NCBI GenBank assembly: GCA_004154925.1
Contig: QJNS01000114.1
Coordinates: forward strand, 124,001-188,000
Length of the DNA stretch: 64,000 nt
Reading direction: 5' to 3'
Source: Monosporascus cannonballus
Lineage: Eukaryota; Ascomycota; Sordariomycetes; Xylariales
Below, piece by piece: positions 1 through 12,995 of this stretch. The notes under the pieces were generated by a model. It ran no database searches, had not been told where the DNA came from, and saw only the letters and a program-made list of their open reading frames with translations. The translations under genes were made by a program, and so were the position numbers. How positions within the stretch are numbered: the first letter of the stretch is position 1; every line of letters starts with the position of its first letter.

Positions 1-993
1 GAGTAATAACGCCTTTGCTCGTGGCCCTTGGAACTAATACCATGGTACCTACATAGGATGACTGGGTCCGGCAAGACGACCTTTATTTCCCGGGTTACGG
101 GACGGACAGACCTGAAGATCGGGCACGATCTGAAATCATGTATAAGCAATACCCCACGCCCGTCGTACCCGCGCGCGCGCTGTACGGCCTCCTGCGGAAC
201 TAGTTAACCCCATGATGCTACAGGCACGCAAGACATCGCGGTGGTCGAGACCAAGATCGGCGACCGCGTCGTCCACTTCGTGGACACGCCCGGGTTCTCG
301 GACACGTACCTATCCGACACGGAGGTGCTCGAGCTGATCGCCGACTACCTGTCGGCGGCGTACTCGAAGAAGATGCGGCTGACGGGGATCATCTACCTGC
401 ACCCCATCTCGGACAACCGGTTCACCCACCAGGCGGTCAGGAACCTCGAGATGTTCAAGAAGCTGACGGGGCAGCAGAACCTCAAGAGCGTGGTGCTGGT
501 GACGAGCATGTGGGACCGCGTGGGCGACGTCGAGGGCGGCCGGCGCGAGGTCCAGCTGCGCGAGGACTTCTGGCGCGTGCTGCTGACGTTAGGCGCCCGG
601 ACGGCGCGGTTCGACGGCACCCCGGCGGGGGCGCGGGACGTCGCCGCCGGGCTCCTCGACAACGAGCCCTTCTACGTGCAGCTGCAGGAGGAGATGGGCA
701 AGGGCCACAAGTCGCTCAAGGACACGGCCGCGGGCCAGGAGATCATGGTCGAGCTCGCGCGCCTGCGCGAGAAGCACGAGCGCGAGCTCGCCGAGATGAA
801 GGAGCTCATGCTGCGCACCTCGGCCGAGGAGAACAAGGCCGCCACCGCCGCGCTCGAGGACCACTACAAGAAGATGCTGAAGGACATGGAGAAGACGCTC
901 GCCGACGAGCGGCGCATGAATTCCGAGGCGGTCAAGTCGCTGAACGAGAGGATCGAGGCCCTCGAGAAGAGGGGAAAATGTTGCGTCATGTAA
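1..993 (+). CDS. AIG1/septin-like P-loop GTPase, 5' end outside window
   Basis: Fungal G-domain protein (P-loop NTPase of the AIG1/TRAFAC type); presumed GTP-binding switch, cellular role unknown. The exon from 57 encodes the P-loop GMTGSGKTTF, and an intron at 140-223 joins in frame to the exon 224-993 carrying the G3-type motif VDTPGFSDT and a later SMWD-type segment that may serve as G4. The last ~90 residues are charged and helical, a likely coiled coil. The protein ends in CCVM, a CaaX-like farnesylation signal. The ATG at 58 is unlikely to be the true start: it follows an acceptor (TAG, 54-56) and a branch-like CTAATAC, so an earlier exon lies at or beyond the window edge. The neighbour, Rab11, is convergent. 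The GTPase call is firm; the CaaX modification is inference. Confidence 0.82.
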
Positions 994-1687
994 AGAGTAA
1001 CAATAGCAGTAACCCCACAATCATGATCTACGAAACGACTCCCGGTTCTTGAGTCATGGGCCCTATGTCCCATTTTTGTTTCGTTTCCTTTCCCTATTTC
1101 TCTCTCCGTATCTGCATCTCCGACATCCGCAGCCCATTTCGGTGAGTGCGCGACCCCTGGTGCTAGTTCTTGTTGATCCCGTTCCTTCTGGACAGCATGG
1201 TCGTCCGCAGCGGACGACATTCAAGTACCTAGCAGGCATGGGAAACGCGAGGTCCGTAATAAGTCTGGTCTACACCATCCGCAGGCATAGATTCCGTAGT
1301 GTGGCATTATTTAATCGATCCACAGCTTATCATGAGGCTAAGGAGGGATATACGCATCCCCACTAAGTAGGAAGGGCTCCTTAGATTACCTAAATAGGGT
1401 GCCATAGTGTTCGTTCGTAGCACGTATGACAACCCCTCGCAAATATTTGGCAGATAAAGAATCGACGAGCGAGAACCACAAACAAAGAGCAGAAAAAAGA
1501 ACAGGGAGAACCTCATATCCGGGGAGCGACCCATATTTCCGAACACTCACTGCAGTAGACCTTTCACCGTTACCGTGACCGTGACCGTGACTTGTAGGGT
1601 GCACCAGATCAAATGCGAGCGACGCCATATACGTAACATCGTAACACCAGCCCTGAACCCCGATCGCATCGTCAATGATGAAATAAT
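994..1687. other. Convergent intergenic region
   Basis: Contains the 3' flanks of the GTPase gene (+) and the Rab11 gene (-). Only short overlapping ORFs without recognisable domains are seen. A small tandem hexamer lies at 1566-1591. Confidence 0.6.
1566..1591. repeat. Short tandem hexamer ACCGTK
   Basis: Four near-perfect copies of ACCGT(T/G) in a row, just past the Rab11 stop codon and so probably in its 3' UTR. Possibly a minisatellite seed; no function inferred. Confidence 0.75.
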
Positions 1688-2664
<977 letters not shown>

Positions 2665-4532
2665 GGTGGGCAAGTAATGCGGTCGTATATGTCAATAGAA
2701 AAATCAGCCGCCAACGCAGAAAGATTGTCGTATCAAGGGCGCCTTGATGGGGGCCAGATCGTCGTGCAGAGTCCGAGGCGGCTGGTAAGTTAAAGATAAA
2801 CACAAGGCGAAAAGTGTCGGAGAAAGACTGATTGGCTTGATTGACTTGACCCGATCTAAGGCAGCCACAGTGAAAGCTGGTGGATCTTCTTGGACTTCAG
2901 ATGATTGAGCGGCGCCGATGACGAGACTTAAGAAGGTTGAGCAACATGGAATGCCAGTAGGCAATCAGCAGATAAGTAGGTATGTGCCTTAGTAACAGCG
3001 AGATATTTATTTATTCAAATAACGAAGTTCTCAGAAAAGGAGCCTCCAAGCGGTCGAATTCCTCTTTTGTGACAATTACGGTTAGCTACCCACATATATG
3101 TACCTCCCTACCTACAAACTCACCAACAAACTGGGGCTAACCTACCGGGGGTAGGGAAGTTATTATGGGATTTGGGATTGCGGTTTCATCAGGCTCCAGA
3201 TTGCTTTCTAGTAAGGAGTCAAGTAGATGGTGGATTCACAAAAGCTTGTTGTTGACTGGCAAAGGAGGTAGGTACCCGATGACATGCAATTCTGCCTTCT
3301 CCGTCTTGTTAGCACCAGTTATGATGTATAAGTAACCCTTCCTGTCAGTACCGCATCTAATCGAAACCCCTTTAGCGGGGCAGCAGTGCTGTTTCGCGTT
3401 TGACAGGCATGGCTCCTGATCACGTGGTCCTTTTGCCTTATCCGAATTATGCATTACTCGAGCTAAAGGTCTCGCGTCCAACATCACAACCACTCCTGGA
3501 TAACCACGGGACCAGATGTTTTCGTGAGAGCTACTAGGACGTATGTAATGTCAGGAAATGGTTGCCTGAGGGACCCTGCTCGGGCTGCCAGAAGGGGGTG
3601 CCTAAGCCACCAACTACATGGTACAACGTAGGTAGGTATGCAAATAGCTGCTAGACTGCTCAGATAGTCCTCTTCCAATTGTAATCCATATAGGAGAGAG
3701 AGGGAACGATAGAAAAAGTTAAATATTTAAATGGCAAAAATCAGTCCGGCCCAGCGTCAATTGCCTGCCTCCATCTCCCGTCGCTCGCTTTATCGTAGAC
3801 ACAGCCGAACCGTGGTGTTCCCGGGACCACGAGAACTATGCATTTCCGCAGGTGAATGAATGTGCTACCAGCCGAACAACCCATCCACCCCGCCACAGGC
3901 CGTCCGTGGGCGGCCGGGAGTAATAGTCCAAGCTCCTTTGGGCCCATATACCCGACCATGCCAAAGTGATAGGGTTGGGTGAGGTACCCGGGAATCTTCA
4001 GCCCAGGCTTTTTGCTACCGAGATGGTTTAATGCGTTACTTCGGAACAAGGACGAGACTTAAAAGCTCGTGCAGACATATTTGGCTTCATTTCCATCTCC
4101 TACTAAGTCACTCTGGTCTCAGGATAGCCACACAGCGTATGTGTTTGTGAGCATTAAGCAATGTGATGTACGTGCTCGGCCCTTGATTCGAGTACCGTTC
4201 TAGGATCTCAAGCTTGATCGTCCTTTTATCATGGCTAGCGACGTAATAGTGGCATTAATGTAGCCATAAGATAAAGGTACGCAGCCGGCAGGTTTAACAT
4301 ATCCCCATATTCGTATTTCTGCGTATAAACCTATATAGCAAAATCATCAGGATGCTGCTCTAGTTCCAGCAATGACAAAGAATAGCATGTAGGAACATGG
4401 CATCATCGGCTCACATAGAATTTAATGAACTGCAAAAGGTTATACAGATGTTATGATACAATTAATGAACCCTTCGCGAATACCTAAGCTATTGTACAAC
4501 TGGCATGGATCTTGACGGCGGACCTCTTGTCC
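2665..4532. other. Intergenic region, no gene seen
   Basis: Upstream of rab11 and downstream of the chromodomain gene. Only short, unconserved-looking ORFs on both strands. It should hold the rab11 promoter; no clear TATA or other element was identified. Confidence 0.55.
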
Positions 4533-7500
4533 CTACTTGCCGCTCTTCGTCCTAGGTAGCTTTGCCATAATTCTGTCCGCTGCGTCGACACAGACATGAG
4601 TGCAATGGCGGCCTTCTTTCTTCTGCTCCTCATACCATTCCAGCGTCGGCCTGTAACTGTATCTGAACTCCCGGCATGTGCTGTCCTTAACTCTATTCTG
4701 ATAAGCAGCTTCGTACAGATCGTTGTAGCATCTGAACTGCTTTGTGGTGCCACGCGGTGGGAGCCAAACATATGTCACCGGCTCGGCTTCGTCACTAAAA
4801 TGCGTAGGGAACGGTTGCTGGTGTCCCCCGGAGTCGATGGGGTTTTCATCTTCCTTGAGCTTGTCCGACACGTAAGATAAAGGTAGTTCAGTCCAACCCC
4901 TAGCTCGAAGAACTCCATCAAACGGTGGCAACCAAATCCTGGCCTCGCCGAGCATCGCCCTTAGTTGTACGCACGTAATATCAAGTGGGTGGTCGTATCC
5001 GCTAACGTCCGAGTGCCTTCTGTTGCTGAACCAGACTCTGTGGAGGAAGTACTCCGGCGCCACCTTTGAGATTTCTCCTCTTACGAAATTGATGAGACGG
5101 ATCTGCATACCCGACAAGTCTGCTTCCCTCCCGACTGACAGGTCCCATATCAGGAGTTCTGTTGCAGCCCACCCTTCTTCATTAAAGTGAGGGTTAACGG
5201 GCCTTAATGCAGCAATCCATGGGTGTCGTTTGTAGCTGCTTGCCGGTTTGGCGGGGTCCCAGTCCCCATCAGGGGTGTAGAATAGGCCGGCCCAGGTGTT
5301 CTTAACCCTCCTGAACTTCGCGCATCTCGACAGCCAGTGAGTAAAGTTTGCATAATCGCAACGGTGGTCACCGAAGTGATCGGCCATCGGAATGTCCCGC
5401 CACGATACAGGCTGCCAGAAAGGTGTCGACCAAGTTGTGTACATCTCCTTGTTAAGATTCCTAAGCCATGTCTGTAGTTCGTCGGCTCGGTCACTATTGA
5501 AAAGCCTGGAGAGAAAACCCCGTCCATTTTGAGAAGTGAGAGAAGCCCGACCGCCAATAGGCGATACGTTTGTAGAGGCTTCTGTAGTTCGGTTATCAGC
5601 TTTGGAGCTATGACTGTCTGTATCAGCCATTGCGCCAGGGTTTTGCTCCTCGGCCTGTCCTTCCCAGAAAGCTAGTATCTGTGCTTCTTCAGTCTCCTTC
5701 TTCGCTCTATTTTTCTCCTGTAGTTCATTGAGGTTCAGTATCTGATCAGGGGCGTAGTTTGGCACTCGAACGGTTCGGTAAGCCCGGTCTTTGTACTTGG
5801 CATTTGAGCCAAGCACGTAGAATCTCCTATGGCGGTCTAGAAACACGGTCGACCACCAAAAGAACCAGTTGACCAAGCTCTGCTCATCGTTTGGGTTAAT
5901 TTCACGTGGTGCCCACATGACCCTGCGTACATCTATGTGAGCTTCTTCATCTCCGAAGTCCGTCATGATTTTCCTCAATATCTGCCACGCCCTTGCTAGT
6001 GCGTCGAGTCGGTCCTTTGTTAGCCCATACTTTTGGACAAACTCGCCGAAGAGTGGTTCGTCCTCGTGTTCCTTATAAAATCTCGTCATTTCCTGGGATT
6101 TTTCCATGCAAAGATCATGGAGCCACGAGGGGAAGTCGGCGGCAATAGCTATAAGGTATCGGGCATTATGACAAAAGCCGCTGAACCAATGCATAAAGTC
6201 GTAGAATCTCTTAGGGTCTGAGATGACAAAGCTAGGGGTGATGAGGAAGGCGCGTCCAGACGGGAAAAGTCGAGTCATGCAATGCTGGCCAGGCTTGAGG
6301 TCAAAGTCAACGCGAGAAGGGTATCTTGGTGGAGTGCGCCTTCCAGTTGCAAGGTTCCAAAAGGTGTAGCTTTTACCCCTATCGATCATCTCCCAGACAT
6401 ATGGAACCCTTCGAATTCTGGTTGTCACCTCTTCATGGAAAATAACGGTCCCCGCAGTGTTTGTGGTGTGTTGAAGGAATTTGGCGAAGCTTCCCTTGAT
6501 CTCGCTGGTAAATATTCGACAGGTTGGCTGGCAGCTACCTATACAAGCCTAAGGTTAGTCATACTTAAGTATCGATAATGAAGCTTCTCTACCAGTCGGT
6601 ATGTTGCGAGGCATGTGAAATGCTGTTGGGGTTTTGCGAATCACTCGCATAATGTTCACATAACGCTAGTCATGAAGCGAATTAAGGGATAATAGACAGG
6701 ATAGAGGAGGATTCGGTAGGTAAAGACTTACGAAGCCAGAGCGTGACCACGCGCAACAATTGAGTATCTTCTGGTGGAAACACGAGCATGAATACCTGGT
6801 TGTCCTTGTCTTTCGGGTTGTGTGTAGTCATCTGGGAGAAGTCTAAGTCCATCATCAATTTTACCAGCCGCTCTATTGTCGACTTGTCTTCCGCCGGAAG
6901 GGTCTCTTCCGGAGGATTCGGATTGGTAGGGTACTGTCTGATGTCCATTGGCGATTTGAAAATCAGATATCTCAAAGGGCTTTCGGTAGGGCTTTCCGGG
7001 ACTTGACCCGCAACAAGACCTTCCCAACCATCACATTTGGAAGGGTAGACTAGAATCGAATACTCAGACTTCGCTAGGTGTAGACCCGAAGACCGGCGTC
7101 TCATGTGCTCAGCTACATTCTGTAGGGCTGAGGCCGACTCTCCAGTTTCCGCGTCTAAGGTACCACTTGAGAATATCTCCTGACAGAGAAAAACTCGTTG
7201 ATGCATGAAATCTTGAGACGAGCAAACGAGGTGGAATTGCAAATTCTCTTCCCCCAGGAAATTCGATAGCCACTGGTGATTTTGACGCGGAATATCACTG
7301 AACTTGACCTGTATTTCCACGGAATAATTCTTGCCAAACAAGCAAGTTTTTAAGACAGCCTGTGTCGGAGATCTTCCATGGTAATTAGACAGAGATAGCT
7401 TCTTCTTACCACTTGAGGGAGCAGTCGATGTCTCTGGGACGGTTGAATGGCTTTCGGGGCTGGCATATTCGATATTATCAACAGACACAGGCATTAGATC

Positions 7501-8937
7501 CTCAGCATTGTCTTGAAACCGAACAGACTTCTTGCGCTTTTTCCCAGGCGCAGCCCCAATCGTATCGGCCGCTGCGTTCGCTGAGGCAGCATCCGGTATT
7601 GGAGTTGCCTGAGACGTTGGAGATTCAGTGGTGGCCTTTGTTTCATGTCCCGTCTGGTTACCCGGTAAACCCTTGGGTTTAGCCTGTTCATTTCCGAGAA
7701 TAAATGCTGCTGGAATGGAAGAGACATTTAGGGGAGCCGCGTCATTCATCTCAATTCCTCTCTTCCGGGCGATGTTTTGTATACGCATGTTGGAGAACTG
7801 TTTTGGGTCCTTGGTAGGGTCGGCCATAACATCCGCTAGGGTTTTCCTTCGCTGACGCTGTTTGCCGTCTGTGAAAACGGATGTTATCGAGTTCGCCTGT
7901 GGGGTCCGAGTAGCCTTCTTGCCTGAAAACTTATCCCTAAGGCTGGATGATTTGGAAGGACCTGCCGAGGGTGGTATGCTCGAGGATGCCTTCGCCGGTT
8001 GAGTAGGCGGCTTGCCAGAGGTTGATTTGGTAGCACGAGCATCCGTGCTGGTGCTACGTTTTCTAGTGATAGGAGGCCGGGCCGTACCTTGGTATCCAGT
8101 GATGGTTGAGGTAGTACTTGGCCGGGGTTTCGGTATAGGCCCCTGCGATGGCTTAGAGAGCGATTTAGACGGCAGTTTAGGCGGAGGGGTAACAGAAGCC
8201 CGGCCGGATTCCGCGGGCCCGTCTTTCCGAATCCTGGCAGAAGGAATGCCCTGGAAGGTCTTCTGCTTGATGACCTTTTGTGCCACTGGACGGGGCGGAG
8301 ACGTTGGGAGACGGCCAGGGTCAATCTCGTCCACCTCAACAGCCTCAGCTTCATGGTCCGAGCCATCTTTGCTAGCGGCAGAAACCTCTGTAGGAGACTG
8401 GACATAAAAATGCTCTGGTAAAGGCTCGGTTGGTGGAAAACCGAGTCTCATGCGTTTGTAATTCCGTCTCCTGTGTCTTTCCGCTTTGGCTAAGCTTGCC
8501 TCTTGAATGGCACGATGATAAACTTGTATATCGAACGGCTCTCGTCTGCCGGCCTTGATCTCAGCCTTGGTTTCCTCCCATCCCTCATATACACCATCTC
8601 CTAGGTGATGGCGAGGTTCCCACTGTTATAGAGTGAATCAGCGACCGATCTCGAACAACGATAAGTTGTCGATTAAAAGTTGTGGGAGATCAAATATAGA
8701 AACATTAGATAAATAAGCCAGGGGGCTTACGGTGCATTGGTCTATGGGATATCCTGCCCATTTGATGAGGAATTCAACTCCACCGGGCGCATCCGGATTT
8801 TCACGTTCGTGAAGTAGTTCCTCGACCTCGAAGTCGTCTTCCGGACCATAGTCTGTTGAAGTAATAGAGATGTCATCATCATCTGCAGCGTCACCACCGT
8901 CACCGGTGATGAATAGGCTGGATGATTCGGACGCCAT
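4533..8937 (-). CDS. Large chromodomain protein, heterochromatin-type
   Basis: Presumed reader of methylated histone H3 lysine. Three exons, 8731-8937, 6732-8622 and 4533-6538, join in frame with GT-AG introns to 1367 residues. Exon 1 and the start of exon 2 form one chromodomain (about residues 35-90): FEVEELL, LIKWAGYP, then WEPRHHLG across the splice; the aromatic cage looks complete (F, W, Y). Residues ~110-400 are low-complexity, rich in Ser/Pro/Lys. From ~440 a folded region begins, followed by a long Trp/Tyr-rich C-terminal domain (~700-1367) that I cannot assign. The layout recalls large ascomycete chromodomain proteins such as Neurospora CDP-2 or Chp1-like factors, but orthology is not shown. 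Start chosen at the first ATG before the acidic N-terminus. Confidence 0.88.
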
Positions 8938-10098
8938 ACGGTAAGAAAGCGCTAATCAGACGCTTGAAGAAGTGATGAGATTGGGTGGAGAGTGACACGT
9001 GACTGGGGGGTCTGGATAGGATCCCGTCGAACGCGTATCTTCAATTCCTCGAGTTCCTTCAATATTACGAAGCAAAAGAGACGGATGGGAGAGCAGTGAG
9101 TATTCTCGGCGTATATCCCTTTAAGAAGCGTGTACCCTCTTTGGTTAAGTAAGATGCACACAGTTGCAGCTGTTTGCTTGAGGTGACCAACGAGTTACGC
9201 ATTGACCACTCAAATTGAAGTTGAATCCCTGAACGTATGCGCAGCTGAAAGGAAATATTGGTTAGTCCTTGTTTATCGAGTCATGATTGGAAAGAGAAGT
9301 TGGTAGTCTTCATAAGACCGACGTCGTACTTCCGAAGCGCAATCTTGAAGACCACGAGAGCTAGCTGTGATCAGCGTGTGGTAGGTGTGTAGGCGTGGCG
9401 CAAAGACATTGAATGCGGGGTGGAGCCCTACCTCAAGTTATAGGTCGGTGGTTTCCATTTCTCCCTGCCGACCCCTTCGTATTGCCGGCGACCTAATAGT
9501 ACGTAATTAGGCATTTCGTTTGGAAATGGAAAAAGGAAAGAGCGCTATTAGGAAGGAAGTTGACATGTGAGAAAGAAATTCCATCAACGTTCAATTTGCA
9601 TACTAAGTATCTATCTCGAGTAGTATGTAAATGGTGATAAGGTTTTGGGGGAGTTTGGATGCCCGGCAGGCACAAACGAAGGTGCAGTTGCTCACACAAC
9701 TTACAGAGGTCTTTCCTATGTACAATAGTTGGGTATATGGTAGTGATGGCTCATAAATTGAGATTGCAACAGCTCTCAAATTCATAAGTTCGCCCCGGAT
9801 CGTCTCACACATAGTCTCGTCTCACCTACCTAGGGTATATATAAGTAGTAAACAGTGATCCACCACTCACTACGTGTCATCACACTATTAAACTGATAAA
9901 AGGGATCGGTTGATCGTAATAAAAGATATGTAAAGCATACACCGCTGGCTGTTGAATGTAATCCAAGAAGTCATCATCAACCACACCGCCAAAACATCTA
10001 TCATTGGGCACGCATGTACACTTACCCCAAATAGAGTGAAACCGCGAGCGCCAAAGGAGACACGTGCAGACAATCTACATTGCCGACCCCTCGTAACC
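8938..10098. other. Intergenic region, no gene seen
   Basis: Promoter side of the chromodomain gene and 3' side of the glycine-zipper gene. Only short ORFs without domains or convincing splice structure. Confidence 0.55.
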
Positions 10099-11103
10099 TT
10101 AGTAACGATACTCGTCCAGACTCGGAGGACTCCGTCCGAACTTGCCGTCATCATACACCCAGTCCTCGACGTCCTTCCAGCTCCGGACGCCCGTATCCAC
10201 CTCGCGCTCGAGCCCGCGCCCGCTCCCACGGCGTTCGCTCCGATGATCCCAGGGATCCCAGTCCTTCTTCCTGCCACCACCACCACCTCTACTCCTGCTG
10301 CGGCTGCGGCTGCGGCTCCCCTCCCTGCCGCCGCCGCTCCTGGGGCGCGTGAAAACCTCGGTCTTGTCGAGGACGCTACCGTCCCTGCCGCCGGAGCGCC
10401 ACGCGCTGTCTCTATCCTGCTGCCGGGCGGCGCGTTCCCGCTCGCGGTTGTCCTCGAGGCGCTTCTCGAACGCGTTGGCGCCGAGCGCGCCCACGACGGC
10501 GCCGACCGCCGTGCTGAGGATCTGGTTACGCCGGTGCTCCGGGTCCCCGCGGCGGCCGCCGCTGTGCTGGCTCGTCGCGTCGCTGGCCTCCTTGGCCGCG
10601 AGGCCGCCGACGAGCGCGCCGAGGATGCCGACGCCGAGCCCCCCCGGCGAGTCCGTAAACGTGTCGCCGATGATGCCCCGCGCCTTGACCAGCGGCGTCC
10701 GCGGCGTCTCGACGTCTGACCTATCGTCGTCGTCGCTGTCGTCGCCGGCCCTAGCGCGGCGCCACCTCTCCCTTGTGAGCTCCCGGGAGGATGGCGGCGG
10801 GCGGTACTCGACGGGCGGGGGCAGGGATCTTGGTCGCGACTGCGGTTGCGATTTGATTATTTGCAGATTGGATGCGCCTCGGGGTGGGGCCGGGTGGAAC
10901 GGGGCATGTGGTTCGTAGGCTAACGGCGCTTGTGAGGTAGGCCTGGGATACGCGGTGCGTCCCGGGCTGGGAATTCGTGGAACTTCGCCACTGTAAGCTC
11001 CTATTCCTTCCGATGGCGGGTAATCCAGCGCTGCCGTCCCACCGACGTAATCCCTTTGGCGGTTAGGACGACCGCGGGAAGCCCCGTCGTCGTACCGCGA
11101 CAT
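10099..11103 (-). CDS. Glycine-zipper, Arg/Ser-rich protein of unknown function
   Basis: Single-exon gene. Start taken at the ATG at 11103 (MSRYDDG), seven codons inside the longest frame, because this fits a natural N-terminus; the product is 334 residues. The N-terminal half is Pro/Arg-rich and disordered. Two Gly-rich hydrophobic segments follow (about residues 150-172 and 193-215), GLGVGILGALVGGLAAKEA and STAVGAVVGALGANAFEKR, spaced like glycine zippers that pack as membrane hairpins. A charged helix, an RS repeat run and a Gly-rich tract lead to the C-terminal DEYRY. The region is very GC-rich. Family not recognised; membrane association is inference from the glycine-zipper pattern. Confidence 0.8.
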   Translation of the reverse strand: MSRYDDGASRGRPNRQRDYVGGTAALDYPPSEGIGAYSGEVPRIPSPGRTAYPRPTSQAPLAYEPHAPFHPAPPRGASNLQIIKSQPQSRPRSLPPPVEYRPPPSSRELTRERWRRARAGDDSDDDDRSDVETPRTPLVKARGIIGDTFTDSPGGLGVGILGALVGGLAAKEASDATSQHSGGRRGDPEHRRNQILSTAVGAVVGALGANAFEKRLEDNRERERAARQQDRDSAWRSGGRDGSVLDKTEVFTRPRSGGGREGSRSRSRSRSRGGGGGRKKDWDPWDHRSERRGSGRGLEREVDTGVRSWKDVEDWVYDDGKFGRSPPSLDEYRY

Positions 11104-12995
11104 TGCGCTTCGCGTAGAGCGCAATTACTAATAGTTGCTGAGAGGTTCTCGCTAGCGAGTTCGGTTGATGGGGCTAAAAACGGATGGGTATAAGCCGTTT
11201 AAATATCGTCGGGCCCGCGGCTCTAGAATCCCAGGCAGATTCACGGGCTATTCAGCTAAAGGAGATTGATTCCCGGCAAAATCTAAGCCTCCTAAGTGGT
11301 CAAGCTTAGGTGGTCCTACCCAATATGCTACCGGACGATGAATGGAAAAGAAAATCGGCATGGCTGGAGGGCGGAGCATCGTCCAGCTGAGTTCGAGGGC
11401 CAGATGTTTATGAACGCGCCAGACGAACTCAGCACCTCACGCTCTGCCGTGAGCCCAGGACAATATCGTCATTTGCTTCTTCCTGCCGCTCAGGTGATAT
11501 GTACATACGGGCTTATAATCGACCCCTGAAGGGATCACTCGCAGCAGAGAGTCGCAGCGGGCCAAAATATTCACGTGTATTAATGTCTCGTCTGCCTCTG
11601 CTGGCAAGAGCTCATTGGTGGAGTTGGGAGGCCGAGTCATACTACATAAGGACATACAAGCCTGCACTATTAAGTCACAGGGGCATCGGCCCACTAACTT
11701 CTCTCCGTTGAACACCCCGTAATGCAACATGACGTTTGTCTCAAAATTCTACTCAGCACGAACCGTCCCAACTGTCATCATCACACACCATGCGTACAAC
11801 TCTATGTAGCCAGTTACGAAGTCGTTTAAACTGCCGGCAGTTGGCCAGCCTCATATCCAAACCGAGATCTTCTCGGTTATCCATTCACGGCGACTATGTT
11901 GAATCCCGATCTGGCGCGCGACAAAGCATTAGCGATTATCGTCATAAATGCTTGGTATACCGGTGACAGCTATCGCGTCTGTTCCGAGTAGGTGAGAGCA
12001 TACTGTTTAGTGAACCATACGTGGCGCACACGATCCAAAAGTAGATGCCGTGATGTGTAGAACAGTCATTAGTTGTTATTGTAGGAGGAGAGAGACGATC
12101 CACCTCAACCTTTATCTACAAATAAGTAGAATGCGTTGAGCATGTACCCTGCCTAGGTAATTAAACACAATAAGCCAAAACCTTTGGCATCCATCGAATC
12201 GAAATACCCCAGACACAAATTCTCCGTCGCATCCATTACGACAACGCACATGTTTATGAGTATACTGACACAAGACCGGGTGACATTCAGCAAGCTATAG
12301 TTGAAATGTCGATCTCTGGAAAATAGACAAGGCTGGCAATTCAACCGAATCTGAAGAGTACAGCATCATCTAGTCCGGGGGCCATCCAGTCTGGAGGATG
12401 AGGAACTCTCAGAATTTTCGTGGAGTTTTAAGATATCTGTTGACGGGTTGGGCAGAACAATGTCGAGTAGAAATGTCGACGAGAAGTCGACAAGAAGACA
12501 TGCCGACGTGACAGAGCGTGCAGTTCCAAACGAGGAGCGCAAACGATCGAGTCCGAGGCAAGTCAGGTTACAAGATGACAGACTCTTCGGCAACTAATGT
12601 AAAGTCGTGAGTCATATGCTAATCTCGTTGAGCAGGAAAAGCATCATGATGTAAAGCCGACGAGACGTCGACAAGCAGATCTGAACGATGGTATTAGGGA
12701 GACCGCCGTTCATAGACGGGAGGCGCAAGACAAATAATCATGGGTGAGTACAATGTCATAGAAAGGAAAGGCAAGTTTCATAGAAAGGCGCGAAGTTCCA
12801 ATACCAGTCATCAATCGTAAGCCATGTGCAGTAATACTGAAGGGGAAAAGGAGACAGACATTACAAAGCCCCGGAGCTTTGGCAGAAATAATCGTAAAAC
12901 CGTGCGCAATGAGTATCTCGAGAACAAGAACAGAAGTCGAAAGAACTCGCGATTAGCACGAAGTCGCAACGAGAGTGATGGAAGGATGCCTGGAT
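11104..12995. other. Intergenic region, no gene seen
   Basis: About 1.9 kb between two minus-strand genes. Several short ORFs on both strands lack codon bias or recognisable motifs. I found no transposon ends, tRNA or tandem repeat. Confidence 0.55.

Noticed and set aside
9952..10719. 255-codon plus-strand ORF
   Set aside because: Overlaps the glycine-zipper gene in antisense, Ala/Pro/Arg composition only.
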